Assembly: GCA_028681335.1 (NCBI GenBank)
Contig: JAQUIT010000008.1
Span: forward strand, 93,578-157,577
Source: Desulfuromonadaceae bacterium
GTDB taxonomy: Bacteria > Desulfobacterota > Desulfuromonadia > Geobacterales > Pseudopelobacteraceae
Direction of reading: 5' to 3'
DNA: 64,000 nt
The position numbers were made by a program, and so were the translations under genes. The notes below the pieces were generated by a model. It saw nothing but the letters and a program-made list of their open reading frames with translations. It did not search any database and was not told the origin of the DNA. Of the stretch, positions 62,920-64,000 are shown one piece after another. The number at the start of each line of letters is the position of its first letter. The first letter of the stretch is position 1.

Positions 62920-63200
62920 TCAAAATGCCCCTGTACTGAGGATACCGTGAGTAACCAAGTAGCTTACTGCCCTTGTTTGCGCCTTTGCTTACTTCACGCA
63001 GAACCATAGCGCTACCACGCTTTGGGCAAGCAGTATTTCTCTGCTTTTCACATGCACCACATGCTCTCTGCTGGTCTTGAATGACGGCGTCAACCTGCCA
63101 ATAGTAATTTTGCTGACAATATCCGTTACCTCACCCACCGACAGAACCGACGTGGTTTTAGATTTAACAAACCTGATATAATCGATCCATGCGTGAGGGG
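62920..63200 (-). pseudogene. Remnant of a nuclease with topoisomerase-type zinc ribbon
   Basis: One minus-strand frame reads PQAPHAWIDYIRFVK, SVGEVTDIVSKITIGRLTPS and FKTSREHVVHVK. A neighbouring frame continues CEKQRNTACPKRGSAMVLRE and KGANKGSKLLGYSRYPQYRG. This is the end of a NERD nuclease with a CPxCG...CSxYPxC ribbon whose Cys residues have become Arg and Tyr, and a frameshift joins the parts. It is a decayed gene end, upstream of the SIR2-STAND gene. Confidence 0.6.
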
Positions 63201-63295
63201 CCTGAGGGACGCTGTTATCTATTTATCTATTGGGGTAAACAGGGACACTCCCTGTATTAATTGTCAACGAATTACACTACAAATCCGGTATCAGC

Positions 63296-63460
63296 TTACT
63301 TATCATTTAAGGATTGTATTTGTTCTAATGTTTTAACCCAAGCTTCCCCCGGCATCAATGGAGCCAGTACCTGCAATACATAGCGTGCCGCCGCCCTGTA
63401 ATCCCACGATGATCCGGTAGCAAGCAGTGGAGCACCAAACGAGCATATAAAGCAACGCTT
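63296..63460 (-). other. Possible C-terminal remnant of an unknown gene
   Basis: A minus-strand frame reads CFICSFGAPLLATGSSWDYR and AAARYVLQVLAPLMPGEAWV, then KTLEQIQSLNDK and stop. The amino-acid composition is protein-like but no start or family is seen. The remaining 63460-63827 stretch shows no supported gene. Confidence 0.3.
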
Positions 63461-63827
63461 ACTGTTGTTATTTTAGCTTATTCTATTTTTTGAAGTTGAT
63501 AGCTCTCGCAACATTTCTGTTCATTTTCTGTGAACACATCATTTTTGTGAACAAAGATCGAGACATTTACCGTAATTGGATTTCGTATAGCCACATAAAC
63601 AAAAAAAACCGATCAACCGGCATTTATCCGGTCCAGCGTCCTTTATAATTCTGAGGGAGTTCCAGGTAGAGTATATTTAATTCCCCGAGACCCCACCCCC
63701 CGCAACAACAATCGGCATTTCAAACATAAACCCCAAAAACGGCAACTCCCGCACCCGCTGCCGCCCCAATCGTACAACAACGACACACAATCTTGTCCAC
63801 GAAAGACACGAAAAGCACGAAAGTAAA

Positions 63828-64000
63828 TCAGAGGATAATCCTTTCAACAATCGCCTTTGGGTGACTTCCGAAGTTTGCCAGCAATCCAACCTTCATTCCG
63901 GTAGACTTCAGATAATTCAACACCTGAGAACGATGCTCCCCGGTTAGTTCTCGCAGTGCTTTCAGTTCGACAATAATTTTGTCATAACAGATAAGATCAG
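63828..64000 (-). CDS. GxxExxY-family protein, start outside the window
   Basis: The partial C-terminal 57 residues read LICYDKIIVELKALREL, then GEHRSQVLNYLKSTGMKVGL, LANFGSHPKAIVERIIL and stop. This matches the PDDEXK-like GxxExxY proteins, with the catalytic E-x-K in VELKAL. They are common single-gene inserts in Geobacter-type genomes. The repeated GAAAGACACGAAAAGCACGAAAG-type sequence directly downstream (63801-63824) is typical of such inserts (short CACGAAA units). Confidence 0.8.
   Translation of the reverse strand, partial: DLICYDKIIVELKALRELTGEHRSQVLNYLKSTGMKVGLLANFGSHPKAIVERIIL

Noticed and set aside
1..64000. CRISPR array
   Set aside because: No set of short, evenly spaced repeats was seen, and no cas gene is present.

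Overview
The window looks like a chromosomal segment of a Geobacter-like bacterium (Desulfuromonadota, order Geobacterales; close to nitrate-ammonifying Geobacter/Trichlorobacter types). This is an inference from the gene content: many multiheme c-type cytochromes with CxxCH motifs, a FadL-type porin, DUF6448 and HPP proteins, a complete nar operon with NrfA, an octaheme HAO-like cytochrome and Hcp, and typical Geobacter-style regulators. No rRNA or intact tRNA gene is present to fix the taxonomy.

Layout. 1-1250: an IS110-family transposase cut by the left edge, followed by a structured non-coding tail. 1465-3010: a small exported protein, a ribbon-helix-helix protein and an HU protein. 3295-10361: a TetR repressor divergent from an unusual membrane module (12-helix protein with two GHxH motifs, a formylglycine-generating-enzyme-like protein, a heme O synthase-like UbiA protein, an unknown 8-helix protein, a FadL-type outer membrane protein and a small membrane protein). 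A perfect 24-bp palindrome sits just upstream of its first gene. 10435-13208: small diheme cytochrome, double rhodanese, YtfJ-like protein, and a decayed second copy of the cytochrome. 13320-17198: CcsA-like protein, hemA and a chemoreceptor. 17415-23232: TetR plus a complete HlyD/ABC/TolC-type export operon with an embedded cytochrome c'-like gene. 23373-36938: a nitrosative-stress and nitrite section: NapH-like polyferredoxins, a frameshifted PAS protein, Ric, an HD protein, lipoprotein-type NrfA, DUF6448, a heme-containing histidine kinase, NDH-2, an HPP-family protein, an octaheme HAO-like cytochrome and a CopD/cytochrome b5 fusion. 37313-47571: narC-narG-narH-narJ-narI-narK and hcp. 47679-49530: small genes and a second DUF6448. 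49925-64000: an accessory region with three 150-bp direct repeats separating cargo modules (ABC transporter, helicase fragment, MNT/HEPN, HU plus a tiny membrane protein, HipA/HipB), then RhuM between duplicated gene-start fragments, a SIR2-STAND NTPase, and decayed nuclease remnants.

How it fits together. Nitrate is reduced by NarGHI. Nitrite can go to ammonium by NrfA, or through the HAO-like octaheme cytochrome and Hcp by way of NO/hydroxylamine. Ric repairs nitrosatively damaged iron-sulfur centres. At least five transcription units share the same Crp/Fnr-type site (TTGAC or TTGAT, four bases, GTCAA or ATCAA): the PAS-ric-HD-nrfA run, haoA, narCGHJIK, hcp and the second DUF6448 locus. That implies one NO/redox-responsive regulon whose regulator lies outside the window. 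The most novel candidates are the TetR-controlled GHxH membrane module and the repeat-delimited cargo array.
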